Assembly: GCF_000013605.1 (NCBI RefSeq)
Contig: NC_007908.1
Coordinates: 186,001-250,000, forward strand
Origin: Rhodoferax ferrireducens T118
Lineage (GTDB): Bacteria > Pseudomonadota > Gammaproteobacteria > Burkholderiales > Burkholderiaceae_C
Direction of reading: 5' to 3'
DNA length: 64,000 nucleotides
Position 1 is the stretch's first letter. The number at the start of each line of letters is the position of its first letter. Under the pieces are notes generated by a model. It saw only the letters and a list, made by a program, of their open reading frames with translations. It searched no databases and was not told the DNA's origin. This document shows positions 1 to 8,303 of this stretch, one piece after another. Position numbers and translations under genes: made by a program.

Positions 1-105
1 TGGCAGCGCCGGCGCCGCCAGATCAGCCGCAGCCGCAGGCAGCCAGACGCGCACCCCCATCTCCTGCAACATGGCGCGCTGGCGGGGATCAAGGGCTAGG
101 CTCAT
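1..105 (-). CDS. N-terminus of uracil-DNA glycosylase-like protein (partial)
   Basis: Only the first 35 codons lie in the window; the gene runs off the left edge. The peptide begins MSLALDPRQRAMLQEMGV and then becomes Ala/Pro-rich. I recognise this opening from the uracil-DNA glycosylase family 4/5-like proteins that follow tsaB-rimI in Comamonadaceae, where a poorly conserved Ala/Pro linker precedes the glycosylase domain. No catalytic motif is visible here, so the call rests on the N-terminal resemblance and on synteny. It starts 42 bases after the rimI stop on the same strand and is probably the last gene of a tsaB-rimI-udg operon. Confidence 0.5.
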   Translation of the reverse strand, partial: MSLALDPRQRAMLQEMGVRVWLPAAAADLAAPALP

Positions 106-146
106 AGGTGCATTTTCGCCCAGCTGGCGTGACGTTTCTTGTGCGT

Positions 147-614
147 TCAAAGCCGCAAGCTCATCACGATCGCGTCTTCGCGCTGGCCGTCGTCACCGGG
201 GTAGTAGTTTTTGCGTTGACCGACGCGGCAAAAACCGTGGGCCTCATAGACCTTGATGGCGCGCGCATTGCCCACGCGCACCTCCAGCCACAACCACTCG
301 GCGCCTTGCCCCCTGGCCCAAAGCGTGAGCGCGTCCAGCAGCACCTGCGCCCAGCCCTGGCGCTGGTAATCGGGGGCCACGGTGATGTTGAGCAGGTGCA
401 CTTCGTCCACCCCTTTCATGGCCACAAAATAGCCCAGCAAGGTGTCCTGCGCCATCAAGAGCTGGATTTGATTGCCGGCTTTGAGCGAGTCCTCGAAGTT
501 GCGCCGCCCCCAAGGGTGGGCATAGGCCTGCTGCTCCACGTGCAACACGGCGTCCAGCTGACCGGGCGTCAGGGGCTCGAAGCGGACCTCGACGGTTTTG
601 GGAACGGCACTCAC
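147..614 (-). CDS. rimI: Ribosomal protein bS18-alanine N-acetyltransferase RimI
   Basis: A 155-residue GNAT-fold acetyltransferase, the usual length for RimI, which acetylates the N-terminal alanine of ribosomal protein S18 using acetyl-CoA. The acetyl-CoA pyrophosphate loop is visible as YQRQGWAQ at about residue 83-90, preceded by the beta-4 strand LLNITVAP, and the conserved C-terminal segment NARAIKVYEAHGF lies near residues 115-127. The start overlaps the end of tsaB by 4 bases (ATGA), so the two are translationally coupled. TsaB-RimI adjacency is common in proteobacteria and supports the assignment over a generic GNAT. Confidence 0.9.
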   Translation of the reverse strand: MSAVPKTVEVRFEPLTPGQLDAVLHVEQQAYAHPWGRRNFEDSLKAGNQIQLLMAQDTLLGYFVAMKGVDEVHLLNITVAPDYQRQGWAQVLLDALTLWARGQGAEWLWLEVRVGNARAIKVYEAHGFCRVGQRKNYYPGDDGQREDAIVMSLRL

Positions 615-1330
615 GGCGCCGCCTTCTCAGTGGCGCGCTCAAGCGTGGTTTTGGCGACTTTGTCGCGGATATAAAGCGGCAGCGCCTGTCCCGCGGCGAC
701 GGCACCGCCGGCGCTCAGCAGGGCGGGCGCCAGGCGCAGCAGCGCGCAGGCAGCGGGCAGGGCCTCGATGCGCGGCGCCACGCCGGGCAGACGCGCACCG
801 TAGTTGGCAAACACATTGCCGGCCAGCGGACAGTCGTCATCCTGGGTCAAGTTTTCAGGTCGAATCAGGCTGTAGTCCTTGATCTGCTTCCACTTACCAC
901 TATTAAAAACGTAGCTGGCGGCATACATCTCGTCCATCCGGGCGTCCAGCAAGGCCAGCACCTGCCAGTGGGCCAAAGCGCTTGCCTGCTGAAAACGGGC
1001 TTCTTCCGCCACCGCCAGCAAGGTGTCGATCGGCAGCACCTTCAGGTTCGCGCCAAAAGCCAAGCCCTGCGCCACCGAGCAAGCGGTGCGCAGGCCGGTG
1101 AACGAGCCCGGTCCACGGCCAAAGACAATCGCGTCCAGATCAGCAAACTGCAGGCCGGCCTGCGCCATCAGGCGCTGGATGGTCGGAATCAGCTGCGCTG
1201 AGGTCTGCGCGCCGCCGGGGCCGCTGTGCTGCCAGACTGAGGGCTGCGCTGTGGCTGCGCCTGCTGCGTTGGCGCGCTGCACGGCGACTGACATGATGTC
1301 GGTGCTGGTGTCAAAGGCGAGCAGATTCAT
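611..1330 (-). CDS. tsaB: tRNA t6A biosynthesis protein TsaB
   Basis: A 239-residue TsaB (YeaZ) protein, the non-catalytic partner of TsaD in the complex that installs N6-threonylcarbamoyladenosine on ANN-decoding tRNAs. It has the ASKHA-fold opening MNLLAFDTSTD and the family motif FGRGPGSFTGLR at about residues 71-82. I chose the ATG at 1330 because a GGAGG lies 5 bases upstream; a GTG two codons earlier would overlap that site. It is the first gene of the tsaB-rimI unit. The partner gene tsaC, which makes the threonylcarbamoyl-AMP substrate, is about 7 kb away in this same window. Confidence 0.93.
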   Translation of the reverse strand: MNLLAFDTSTDIMSVAVQRANAAGAATAQPSVWQHSGPGGAQTSAQLIPTIQRLMAQAGLQFADLDAIVFGRGPGSFTGLRTACSVAQGLAFGANLKVLPIDTLLAVAEEARFQQASALAHWQVLALLDARMDEMYAASYVFNSGKWKQIKDYSLIRPENLTQDDDCPLAGNVFANYGARLPGVAPRIEALPAACALLRLAPALLSAGGAVAAGQALPLYIRDKVAKTTLERATEKAAP

Positions 1331-1417
1331 CGCCACCTCCGGGCAGAACGATGGGTTGAGCCGGTGGCGACAGCAGCGCCATGATCAATGGTGAACGGTC
1401 CAGATATTTTCATCAAA

Positions 1418-2449
1418 TCAGCCTCTAGCCACCGTGCTACCTGCTTGAGCAGCTATTGTTTTAGTTGCAACAGGCAGCGCGACGCGAATCCCAAATAGAA
1501 TCCCCAGCGTCACCAGGACCAGGCCCGCAGCCAGATTCCAGTACAGCGGTTCGCCCAACAGCAGCACCGCGCCCAGGGCCGACAAGCCCGGCACCAGCGC
1601 CGTGATCATGGTCGAGCGCACCGGGCCAAAGTGCTGGATCATCTTGGTAAACGTGATGCCCGACACCACCACCGAGCCCCAGCCCTGAAAGACAGCCTGG
1701 AACAGCACTTCGCGCAGCGGCGCGCTAAACACCTGCCCATGTACCCAGCCGCCGAGCAGCAGCACGGTGTAAACCGGCACATAAGTCACAAACGCAAACG
1801 CCGTGATGGCAATGGTGGCGCGCACCGCGTTCAGGTGATGGCGCCGCGCCAGCACGCTGTAACAGGCCCAAGTCAAAGCCGCCAGCATGAACAGCAGGTC
1901 GCCCTTCCAGACCTCGCCGCCGTCGAAGGCGCCGATCAGGCTCCTGCCCCCTACCAGCAGGTCGCCCAGCACGATCAGCCCCAGCCCCAGTGCGCGCACC
2001 GGCGTGATGTGATCATGCAGAATCAGCGCCGCCAGCAGCGCCGTCCAGAGCGGCAGACTGCCCGGCATCAGCACCGAGGCGTGCGCCGCCGGGGCAAATA
2101 CAAAACCGTTGTAGGCCAGCAGCGCATACAGCAACCCGCCAAACAGACCCACCGTGGCGGTGACGCGCCAGGACAGTGGCGACACGCCCAGCAGCGACGA
2201 CTGGTGGATGCCGCGATCGCGATCGCGGTACACCAGCAAAGCGCCCCACGGCAACAACACCAGACTGGCGCCGACGATGCGGCAAAAGGCCAGGTCGAAG
2301 GGGGTGAGCGTGCCGCCGCGCGCCGGGTCGCTGGATGCGCGGGCGATGAGGATGAACGAGGTCCAGACCAGCACCGTGACCACGGCGGCGGCGATGCCGA
2401 TGGTGCGTGGTGAAAAAGCGTTTGAATTCGAGGGTGAGGCAGCGTGCAT
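1418..2449 (-). CDS. EamA/DMT-superfamily membrane transporter
   Basis: A 343-residue multi-span membrane protein of the drug/metabolite transporter superfamily, with two EamA repeats and about ten hydrophobic helices, the first beginning at IGIAAAVVTVLVWTSF near residue 16. The substrate cannot be deduced. An ATG at 2449 gives the normal family length; the open frame extends further upstream, but that would run through dacB on the other strand. The last 15 codons (VATKTIAAQAGSTVARG) look like read-in from an interspersed repeat, so the C-terminus has probably been replaced by repeat DNA. It is divergent from dacB with 43 bases between the starts. Confidence 0.85.
   Translation of the reverse strand: MHAASPSNSNAFSPRTIGIAAAVVTVLVWTSFILIARASSDPARGGTLTPFDLAFCRIVGASLVLLPWGALLVYRDRDRGIHQSSLLGVSPLSWRVTATVGLFGGLLYALLAYNGFVFAPAAHASVLMPGSLPLWTALLAALILHDHITPVRALGLGLIVLGDLLVGGRSLIGAFDGGEVWKGDLLFMLAALTWACYSVLARRHHLNAVRATIAITAFAFVTYVPVYTVLLLGGWVHGQVFSAPLREVLFQAVFQGWGSVVVSGITFTKMIQHFGPVRSTMITALVPGLSALGAVLLLGEPLYWNLAAGLVLVTLGILFGIRVALPVATKTIAAQAGSTVARG
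1434..1470 (-). repeat. Interspersed repeat copy 1 (inside 3' end of EamA gene)
   Basis: Read on the minus strand the segment contains AACAATAGCTGCTCAAGCA, matching the AATAGCTGCT core of the short repeat found at five other places in this window. Here it supplies the C-terminal codons of the transporter. Confidence 0.5.
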
Positions 2450-2492
2450 CACGCCATTATCCGTGGCGCGGCGGTGGCTGGATAATCGGTGC

Positions 2493-3962
2493 ATGTCCTC
2501 CCCTATTCGCTTGCTGGCTATTCTGATTGGGGCCTTGACGCTGTGGCCCGCCCTGGCACAAAACCTGCCGCCCGAGGTGGATGCGGCGCTGGCGCGCGCC
2601 AGGGTGCCGCGTGATGCCGTGTCGCTGCTGGTGATGGACGCCGAGGGCAAATTGCCGCCGCGCCTGAGCCACCGCGCCACCGTGCCCATGAGCCCGGCCT
2701 CGGTGATGAAGCTGGTGACCACCTACGCGGCGCTGGACCTGCTGGGTCCGGCCTACAGCTGGCGCACGCCGGTCTATGTGGAAGGCTCGGTGAAGAACGG
2801 CACTTTGTTCGGCAATCTCTACATCAAGGGCCAGGGCGACCCCAAGCTGGTGGCCGAGCGCCTGTGGCTGCTGCTGCGCCGGGTGCAAGGCCTGGGGATC
2901 CAAAAAATCGCCGGTGACGTGGTGCTGGATCACAGCGCCTTCGAGCCGCTGGACGTGGACCCGGCCAGCTTTGACGGCGAGCCGCTGCGCCCCTACAACG
3001 TGGCGCCCGACGCGCTGCTGCTCAACTTCAAATCCGTCGTCATGACCTTCGTGCCGGACCTGGTCGCCAACAGCGCATCGGTGCAGTTCGAGCCGCCGCT
3101 GTATGGCGTGCAGATGCAGGCCAGCGTGCCGCTGGCCAATGGGACCAATGGCACAAAGGGGGCCCAGGGCACGAATGGCAGTTGCGGCGACTACCGGGCG
3201 GCGCTCAAGGCCGATTTCTCCGACCCGGCGCGCATTCGTTTTGCGGGCAGCTACCCGGCGAGCTGCCTGGAGAAAGCCTGGCCCGTCGCCTATGCCGACC
3301 CCGCCAGTTACAACGCGCGCGCCGTGCAAGGCCTGTGGCAACAAATGGGCGGCCAGCTCGGCGGCACGGTGCGCTTGGGTTCCGTGCCGCCGCAGGCACT
3401 GGGGCTGCCGCCCAAGTTTGAAGTCGCCTCGCCGCCGCTGGCCGAGGTGATCCGCGACATCAACAAGTACAGCAACAACGTGATGGCGCAACAGCTGTTT
3501 CTGACGCTCAGCCTGAACGCCCAGGGTCAGGGCACGCGTGCGGCTTCGCGCGACCTGGTGCAGCGTTGGTGGCAGCAACGCATCAGCGCCACGGACGTGC
3601 CGACGCTGGACAACGGCGCTGGCCTGTCGCGCGAGGCGCGCATCAGCGCCCAGGCCCTGGCGCGCCTGCTGCAGACGGCCTACGTGTCGCCCCTGATGCC
3701 CGAGCTGATGAGTTCACTGCCGATTGCCGGTGTCGACGGCACGCTCAAACGCAGCCAAGCGCAGTCGCAGGGCCGGGCGCATCTCAAAACCGGCAGCCTG
3801 CGCGACGTGGTGGCGGTGGCCGGCTATGTGCACGCGGCCAGCGGCCGGCGTTACGTGCTGGTCGCCCTCATCAATCACCCCAACGCCAATGCCGCCCGCC
3901 CGGCGCTGGAGGCGCTGCTGGACTGGACGGTGAGAGACAATGGCGCCCATGTCCCTGACTGA
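2493..3962 (+). CDS. dacB: D-alanyl-D-alanine carboxypeptidase/endopeptidase (PBP4 type)
   Basis: A 489-residue class C penicillin-binding protein (peptidase family S13) that trims or cleaves peptidoglycan cross-links in the periplasm. A signal peptide covers about residues 1-23 (cleavage after PALA-Q). The three active-site motifs are present: SVMK (Ser70, Lys73), SNN in YSNNVMA near residue 330, and KTG in HLKTGS near residue 432. A Gly/Asn/Thr-rich stretch around residues 215-230 (LANGTNGTKG) is an unusual low-complexity insert. The frame is open upstream, but the ATG at 2493 begins a clean signal peptide. It overlaps the downstream SemiSWEET gene. Confidence 0.93.
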   Translation: MSSPIRLLAILIGALTLWPALAQNLPPEVDAALARARVPRDAVSLLVMDAEGKLPPRLSHRATVPMSPASVMKLVTTYAALDLLGPAYSWRTPVYVEGSVKNGTLFGNLYIKGQGDPKLVAERLWLLLRRVQGLGIQKIAGDVVLDHSAFEPLDVDPASFDGEPLRPYNVAPDALLLNFKSVVMTFVPDLVANSASVQFEPPLYGVQMQASVPLANGTNGTKGAQGTNGSCGDYRAALKADFSDPARIRFAGSYPASCLEKAWPVAYADPASYNARAVQGLWQQMGGQLGGTVRLGSVPPQALGLPPKFEVASPPLAEVIRDINKYSNNVMAQQLFLTLSLNAQGQGTRAASRDLVQRWWQQRISATDVPTLDNGAGLSREARISAQALARLLQTAYVSPLMPELMSSLPIAGVDGTLKRSQAQSQGRAHLKTGSLRDVVAVAGYVHAASGRRYVLVALINHPNANAARPALEALLDWTVRDNGAHVPD

Positions 3963-4203
3963 ACTATTTGGCTACTGCGCCGCCGTCCTGACCACCATCA
4001 GCTTTGTGCCGCAAGCCTGGCATACCTTCAAGACACGCGACGTGCGCGGCATCTCGCTGGGCATGTACAGCGTCTTTACCTTTGGCGTCGCCTGCTGGCT
4101 GATTTATGGCCTGTTGCTGGGCGCCTGGCCGATCGTGATTGCCAACGTCGTCACGCTCGTCCTGGCCGGGGGTATTCTGGTGATGAAGCTGCGCTTTCGG
4201 TGA
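3940..4203 (+). CDS. SemiSWEET-family small membrane transporter
   Basis: An 87-residue protein with three transmembrane helices, the size of bacterial SemiSWEET (MtN3/PQ-loop) sugar transporters, which act as dimers. The PQ signature is seen in TTISFVPQAWHTFKTRD at about residues 18-34, and the family segment GISLGMYSVF follows. The start lies 23 bases inside the end of dacB; an alternative ATG three codons later (3949) is possible. Substrate is unknown. Overlap with dacB suggests cotranscription rather than a shared pathway. Confidence 0.82.
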   Translation: MAPMSLTELFGYCAAVLTTISFVPQAWHTFKTRDVRGISLGMYSVFTFGVACWLIYGLLLGAWPIVIANVVTLVLAGGILVMKLRFR

Positions 4204-4356
4204 AGCGCTCCCCATTGGCCTGAGCCCCGACCTTTGGGTCGTCGCGTCAAAAATCGCCAAAACGGGTTTACCCCAATACCCGCCTTGGGGCTGGCACCCT
4301 ATGATTCGGCTTGCAAATAGCACGACCGTTCTTTTTTATCTTATGGGAGTCAACAG

Positions 4357-6348
4357 ATGAAGCAATTCAGAGTTCTAGCAACGGCCCTCGCCGCCGCGCT
4401 GCTGGTGGCCGCCTGCGGTGGTGGTGGCAATGGCGATCAGACGCCCCCAGTCAAGTATTCGGCAGTGGTGTCCTTTGGCGACAGTCTGAGTGATGCTGGC
4501 ACTTACAACGTTGGCCCAATCAAGAACGCCGGCGGTGGCATGTTCACCGTGAACGGCATTGCTGGCGCTATTGGTGCCGATACCGTGCCGAGCGATAACT
4601 GGGCCCAACTGGTTTCCGCCTCGGCCGTCGGCAAAACCTCCTGCTCGGCACGGGTCGGTGGTTTCGGGGTGGCCGAAACTGCGGTCGCCGGATGTACCAA
4701 TTACGCGCAAGGCGGCTCCCGTGTGACGGATCCGAACGGGATTGGCAACGCATCGGGGGGCGCGGTCGCGGCAGGAACCACAACAGCAGGTGCTCTGACG
4801 GAGCCGGTTGTGACGCAGATTGCCAATTACGTCAAGGACAGTGGCGGCTTCACGGGGAACGAACTGATCACGGTACTGGCCGGTCCCAATGACCTGTTTG
4901 CACAACTCACCAAGTTGACAGTCGATGCAACGGCTGCCGGCAACGCCGCTGGCAACACCGCTTTTGCGACCGCCGTCGTTGGCGCGCTGGCCGCTGATTC
5001 GACCAATCCCGCCACGGCGGCCACCGCCATCGGCACCGCCATGCCCCAGGCGCAGGCGGCCGCCGCGAAGGTGGCAGGTGCCACCACCACGACCATCATG
5101 CAGGCGGCAGTCACCGGTGCGGTGCAGGCGGCGGCACTGGCGGGCAATACCAAGGTCATGGACATGACCTATATCAATGGCGTTGTGACGACAGCCAAAG
5201 ACTTTGCCACGGCTGCGGGCACGGCTGCAGGAAATCAGACATTTGCCGGGACCTTGATAGGTGCCCTGGCCGCTGATGCGACCACCCCTGCAACTGCCGG
5301 ACCGATTATTCAGACCGCTTTTGTGACTGAAGCAGCTAAAGGTAGCGCCATGAACGTGGTCGTAGGGGCCGCAGCCGCTGCAGCCGCTGGACAGGGCAAT
5401 ACAAAAGTTGTGACTGACCCAACCTATGTGCCAACGCTGGTTGCCAACGCAACCACTGCAGCAAACGCAGCGGGTGCAGCAGCGGGTGCAACAGCTTTCG
5501 CGACCAAGCTCGCAGGCTTGCTTGCTGCCGATGCTACGGTGCCCGCCACCGCAGGTCCAGCCATTGGCGCTGCCATGGCTGCGGCAAAAGCGACCGCGTC
5601 TGCAGCCCCAGGTGCTACAGCCGACTCTGTTAACACGGCGGTAGTCACCGCGGCCGTGCAGGCAGCTGCAGCCGCGGGCAATACCAAGGTCATGAACATG
5701 ACTTATATCAACGCCATTGCCGCCTCCGCCCAAGCGTCTGCGACCACCGCCGGCACGGCCGCTGGAAATCAATACGTTGCAACCACCGGCGCCGCCAATG
5801 CCGGCGTCGGCGTGGTCACGGCGGCCGCCACCTTGGCGGGCTATGTGAAAGACATGGTCAACAAGGGTGCCAAGCATGTGGTCGTGCTGAATCTGCCCGA
5901 CATGAGCCTGACACCGAGTGCGCGCAGCACGATCATTTATAACGCGGACGGCAGCATCAAGGACAACTCCTCGCAGCGGCTCGTTCTGGCCTTGGTCAAA
6001 GCTTTTAATGCCGAGTTACAGAAGGACCTGGGAGTCACCCTGGGTGTCCCCGCCAATGGCGTGCTCTTGGTTGACTTCTTTACCAACATGCAGAACAACG
6101 TCAACGACCCGGGTCACTACGCTCTCACCAACACGAAGGACGTTGCATGCAACTTAACAGCACCCGCCAATGCACTGGCCACGGTGGGGCTCGATGACGG
6201 CAGTTCTCTGGTTTGCAATGGAAGCAACCTGATTGCTGGTGATACGTCGCATTACATGTTTGCCGACAAGGTCCACCCAACACCGTACAGTCACAAACTT
6301 TTGTCCCAAGTCGTCAACAAAATCATGATCCAGGCTGGCTGGCTCTAA
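4357..6348 (+). CDS. GDSL/SGNH-type lipoprotein hydrolase with long Ala/Thr/Gly repeat insert
   Basis: A 663-residue predicted lipoprotein: signal peptide ending in the lipobox VAAC (Cys20), followed by a Gly run. The SGNH blocks are split: block I FGDSLSDAG (Ser43) near the N-terminus, block III-like LAGPNDLF near residue 175, then about 300 residues of Ala/Thr/Gly-rich sequence, and the catalytic DKVHPT (Asp/His) near the C-terminus. The insert is made of about three and a half related units of roughly 85-95 residues, each with GALAADxTxPATA and ending in GNTKVM-MTYIN-like sequence. The normal fold resumes at KDMVNKGAKHVVVLNLPDM. It is followed after 26 bases by an OmpW gene. An esterase or lipase on the cell surface or periplasm is the likely role. 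Confidence 0.8.
   Translation: MKQFRVLATALAAALLVAACGGGGNGDQTPPVKYSAVVSFGDSLSDAGTYNVGPIKNAGGGMFTVNGIAGAIGADTVPSDNWAQLVSASAVGKTSCSARVGGFGVAETAVAGCTNYAQGGSRVTDPNGIGNASGGAVAAGTTTAGALTEPVVTQIANYVKDSGGFTGNELITVLAGPNDLFAQLTKLTVDATAAGNAAGNTAFATAVVGALAADSTNPATAATAIGTAMPQAQAAAAKVAGATTTTIMQAAVTGAVQAAALAGNTKVMDMTYINGVVTTAKDFATAAGTAAGNQTFAGTLIGALAADATTPATAGPIIQTAFVTEAAKGSAMNVVVGAAAAAAAGQGNTKVVTDPTYVPTLVANATTAANAAGAAAGATAFATKLAGLLAADATVPATAGPAIGAAMAAAKATASAAPGATADSVNTAVVTAAVQAAAAAGNTKVMNMTYINAIAASAQASATTAGTAAGNQYVATTGAANAGVGVVTAAATLAGYVKDMVNKGAKHVVVLNLPDMSLTPSARSTIIYNADGSIKDNSSQRLVLALVKAFNAELQKDLGVTLGVPANGVLLVDFFTNMQNNVNDPGHYALTNTKDVACNLTAPANALATVGLDDGSSLVCNGSNLIAGDTSHYMFADKVHPTPYSHKLLSQVVNKIMIQAGWL
4919..5800 (+). 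repeat. Internal tandem repeat region of the GDSL lipoprotein
   Basis: Three full units and one partial unit of about 260-285 bases. The DNA around 5149 and around 5682 is nearly identical over some 30 bases (both encode NTKVM-MTYIN), showing recent duplication rather than only compositional bias. Confidence 0.75.
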
Positions 6349-6374
6349 TCAACGAACTTCAAGGAGAACCCTTA

Positions 6375-7058
6375 ATGAAACATCAAATGAAGTTCCTCGC
6401 CATTGCCGCCGCTGCCATGCTGGCAGCTGGCAGCGTTTGCGCCCAGACCGCCGGTACCTGGATGGTGCGCGCCGGCGCCACCAGGCTGGCGCCGGTTGGC
6501 CCGAGCGGCTGCATGACGGCCCCGGATTATGGTGATGGCAGCGGCTGTACCCGCAGCAATGTCAGCGCCAATACGCAGCTTGCCGGTGGTATCACCTACA
6601 TGTACACCGACAACATTTCGGTCGATGTGCCCTTGGCATTGCCTTTCAAACACGACGTCATCGGTGCTGGTTCGATGGAAGGTGCGGGTAAGCTGGGCGA
6701 AGTGAAGGCGCTGCCCATGACTGTGTTCCTGCAATACCGTTTTCTGGAAGCCAACGCCAAGTTCCGTCCCTATGTTGGCCTGGGGGTGACGTATGCCTAC
6801 TTCTTCGACGAACAAGGCAGTTACCACTTGACGCAAACCACCAATCCCGGGGGTCCGCCGACTTCCTTTACGGTCGATGCCAAGTTCATCCTGACACCAC
6901 AAATCGGCGCCACGTTGGCTTTGAATGACAAGTGGTTCATCGACGTGTTCTACAGCAAGGCCAAGCTCAGCACGACGACACACTTCTCGTCAGGGCAAAC
7001 CATGCCAGCTGACCTCGACCCGGCCGCCTACGGCATCGCCGTCGGCTACAAGTTCTAA
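6375..7058 (+). CDS. ompW: OmpW-family outer membrane protein
   Basis: A 227-residue eight-stranded beta-barrel protein of the OmpW family. A signal peptide (MKHQMKFLAIAAAAMLAAGSVCAQ region, cut after about residue 24) is followed by GTWMVRAGATRLAP and the family segments DNISVDVPLALPFKHD and FRPYVGLGVTYAYFF; the chain ends in an aromatic residue (GYKF), as needed for barrel assembly. A strong AAGGAG lies 10 bases before the ATG. OmpW proteins form narrow hydrophobic channels in the outer membrane. A Cys pair in an early loop (SGCMTA, GSGCTR) is slightly unusual. An intrinsic terminator follows. Confidence 0.9.
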   Translation: MKHQMKFLAIAAAAMLAAGSVCAQTAGTWMVRAGATRLAPVGPSGCMTAPDYGDGSGCTRSNVSANTQLAGGITYMYTDNISVDVPLALPFKHDVIGAGSMEGAGKLGEVKALPMTVFLQYRFLEANAKFRPYVGLGVTYAYFFDEQGSYHLTQTTNPGGPPTSFTVDAKFILTPQIGATLALNDKWFIDVFYSKAKLSTTTHFSSGQTMPADLDPAAYGIAVGYKF

Positions 7059-7080
7059 ACGACCAAGCCTAACGCCTGAC

Positions 7081-7116
7081 ATCCCCTGCGAGCCGAGAGA
7101 CTCGCAGGGGATTTTT
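7081..7116 (+). terminator. Intrinsic terminator after ompW
   Basis: Perfect 12-bp stem ATCCCCTGCGAG / CTCGCAGGGGAT with an 8-base loop, followed directly by TTTTT. It ends exactly at the stop codon of the convergent tsaC gene and may serve both directions less efficiently on the minus strand. Confidence 0.85.
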
Positions 7117-8303
7117 CATGGCTGTCGTCTATCTCGCCAGCTTGGGTTGCCAACTTGGCTGGCTGCCCGCTGCAAGCGGTCGCGCACGCCGTCCCACTCG
7201 GCACCCGCAGGTGGCGTCTCGATCCAGATCTGCTGCACGCCCTGGGCATCCAGGCGGCGCAGCACGGCAAATAATTCACGCGCAGCGGCAGTCGCGTCAG
7301 CGGGCATGTGTTGCGACAGCAGCCGGGACGACTGGTTTGGGTGGACGCTGCGGGCATAGACGGCAATCGTCGGCAGCGCTGGGGCCTGCGCCCGCGCCCT
7401 CGTGGCGACGGCAACGCCGGCTGCAGGGCCCATCGCAGCCTCATCAGCCACCCACCGAGCGAGCGCGGCCCGCAACGCAGCCGCATCCATCAGCCGTACC
7501 GTGGCCTTCGGTGCGTAATGCGACTCCAGGGTGCCAGAGGCCTTGGGCGCGGGCGCAGCATCTGTCGCCAGCTCGTCCTTCAACAGCACTTTCAAGCCAC
7601 AAGCCGCTTGCACCTGCTCGCGCGTGATGGCGCCGGGCCGCAACAGCACCGGCTGGCCGCGCGTGCAGTCGATGATGGTGGACTCGATGCCAACCGTGCA
7701 GGCACCACCGTCCAGAATCAGCAAGTCAGGGCCAAACTCGCTTTGCACATGAGCGGCGGTGGTCGGGCTGACCCGGCCAAACTGATTCGCGCTGGGGGCG
7801 GCGATGCCCCAGACCCCATGGGGCTGAGATGCCAATTCTTTCGCTTGCGGCTTGGCGCTTTCAGAATGAGTGGGATTCTGACCCCCATTCTGGAGCAGCG
7901 CCTGGAGCAGCATTTGCGCCACCGGGTGCGACGGGCAGCGCAGGCCAATCGTGTCCTGCCCGCCGGCGGCCGCGCTAGCCACACCGGGGCGGCGCGGCAG
8001 GATCAGCGTCAGCGGCCCGGGCCAGAAGGCCTGCATGAGCCGGTCGGCGAAGTCCGGCACCTGGGCTGCAAAGTGCCCCACGCAGACTGCATCGCGCACA
8101 TGCACGATCAGCGGGTGGTCAGCCGGGCGGCCCTTGGCCGTGAAGATCTGTGCCACGGCCGTGTCGTTTTCAGCGTCGGCGGCCAGGCCATACACCGTCT
8201 CAGTGGGCAAGCCCAACAAGCCGCCAGCCCTGATGCGTTGGGCACCAAGCGCGATGGAACTCGCAGCGAAACCATCCAGGATCATGTTGGCTGTTGCACT
8301 CAA
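7116..8303 (-). CDS. tsaC: L-threonylcarbamoyladenylate synthase (Sua5/TsaC type)
   Basis: A 395-residue protein with an N-terminal YrdC domain (residues about 15-230; motifs LPTETVYGLAADA and KGRPADHPLIVHV) and a C-terminal Sua5 domain (about 250-385), so it is the long Sua5 form rather than the short TsaC. It makes threonylcarbamoyl-AMP from threonine, bicarbonate and ATP for the t6A tRNA modification. The segment QNGGQNPTHSESAKPQAKEL around residues 140-160 looks like a family-atypical insertion. The start overlaps the end of purK by 4 bases, giving the purE-purK-tsaC operon. Confidence 0.92.
   Translation of the reverse strand: MSATANMILDGFAASSIALGAQRIRAGGLLGLPTETVYGLAADAENDTAVAQIFTAKGRPADHPLIVHVRDAVCVGHFAAQVPDFADRLMQAFWPGPLTLILPRRPGVASAAAGGQDTIGLRCPSHPVAQMLLQALLQNGGQNPTHSESAKPQAKELASQPHGVWGIAAPSANQFGRVSPTTAAHVQSEFGPDLLILDGGACTVGIESTIIDCTRGQPVLLRPGAITREQVQAACGLKVLLKDELATDAAPAPKASGTLESHYAPKATVRLMDAAALRAALARWVADEAAMGPAAGVAVATRARAQAPALPTIAVYARSVHPNQSSRLLSQHMPADATAAARELFAVLRRLDAQGVQQIWIETPPAGAEWDGVRDRLQRAASQVGNPSWRDRRQP

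Noticed and set aside
2457..3578. A 373-codon minus-strand frame opposite dacB
   Set aside because: Gln/His/Arg-rich shadow of a clear penicillin-binding protein; no motif of its own.
4375..5877. A 500-codon open frame on the minus strand opposite the GDSL repeat region
   Set aside because: It arises from the biased Ala/Gly/Thr composition of the real gene, is rich in Cys, Gly and Arg with no family resemblance, and has no ribosome-binding site.
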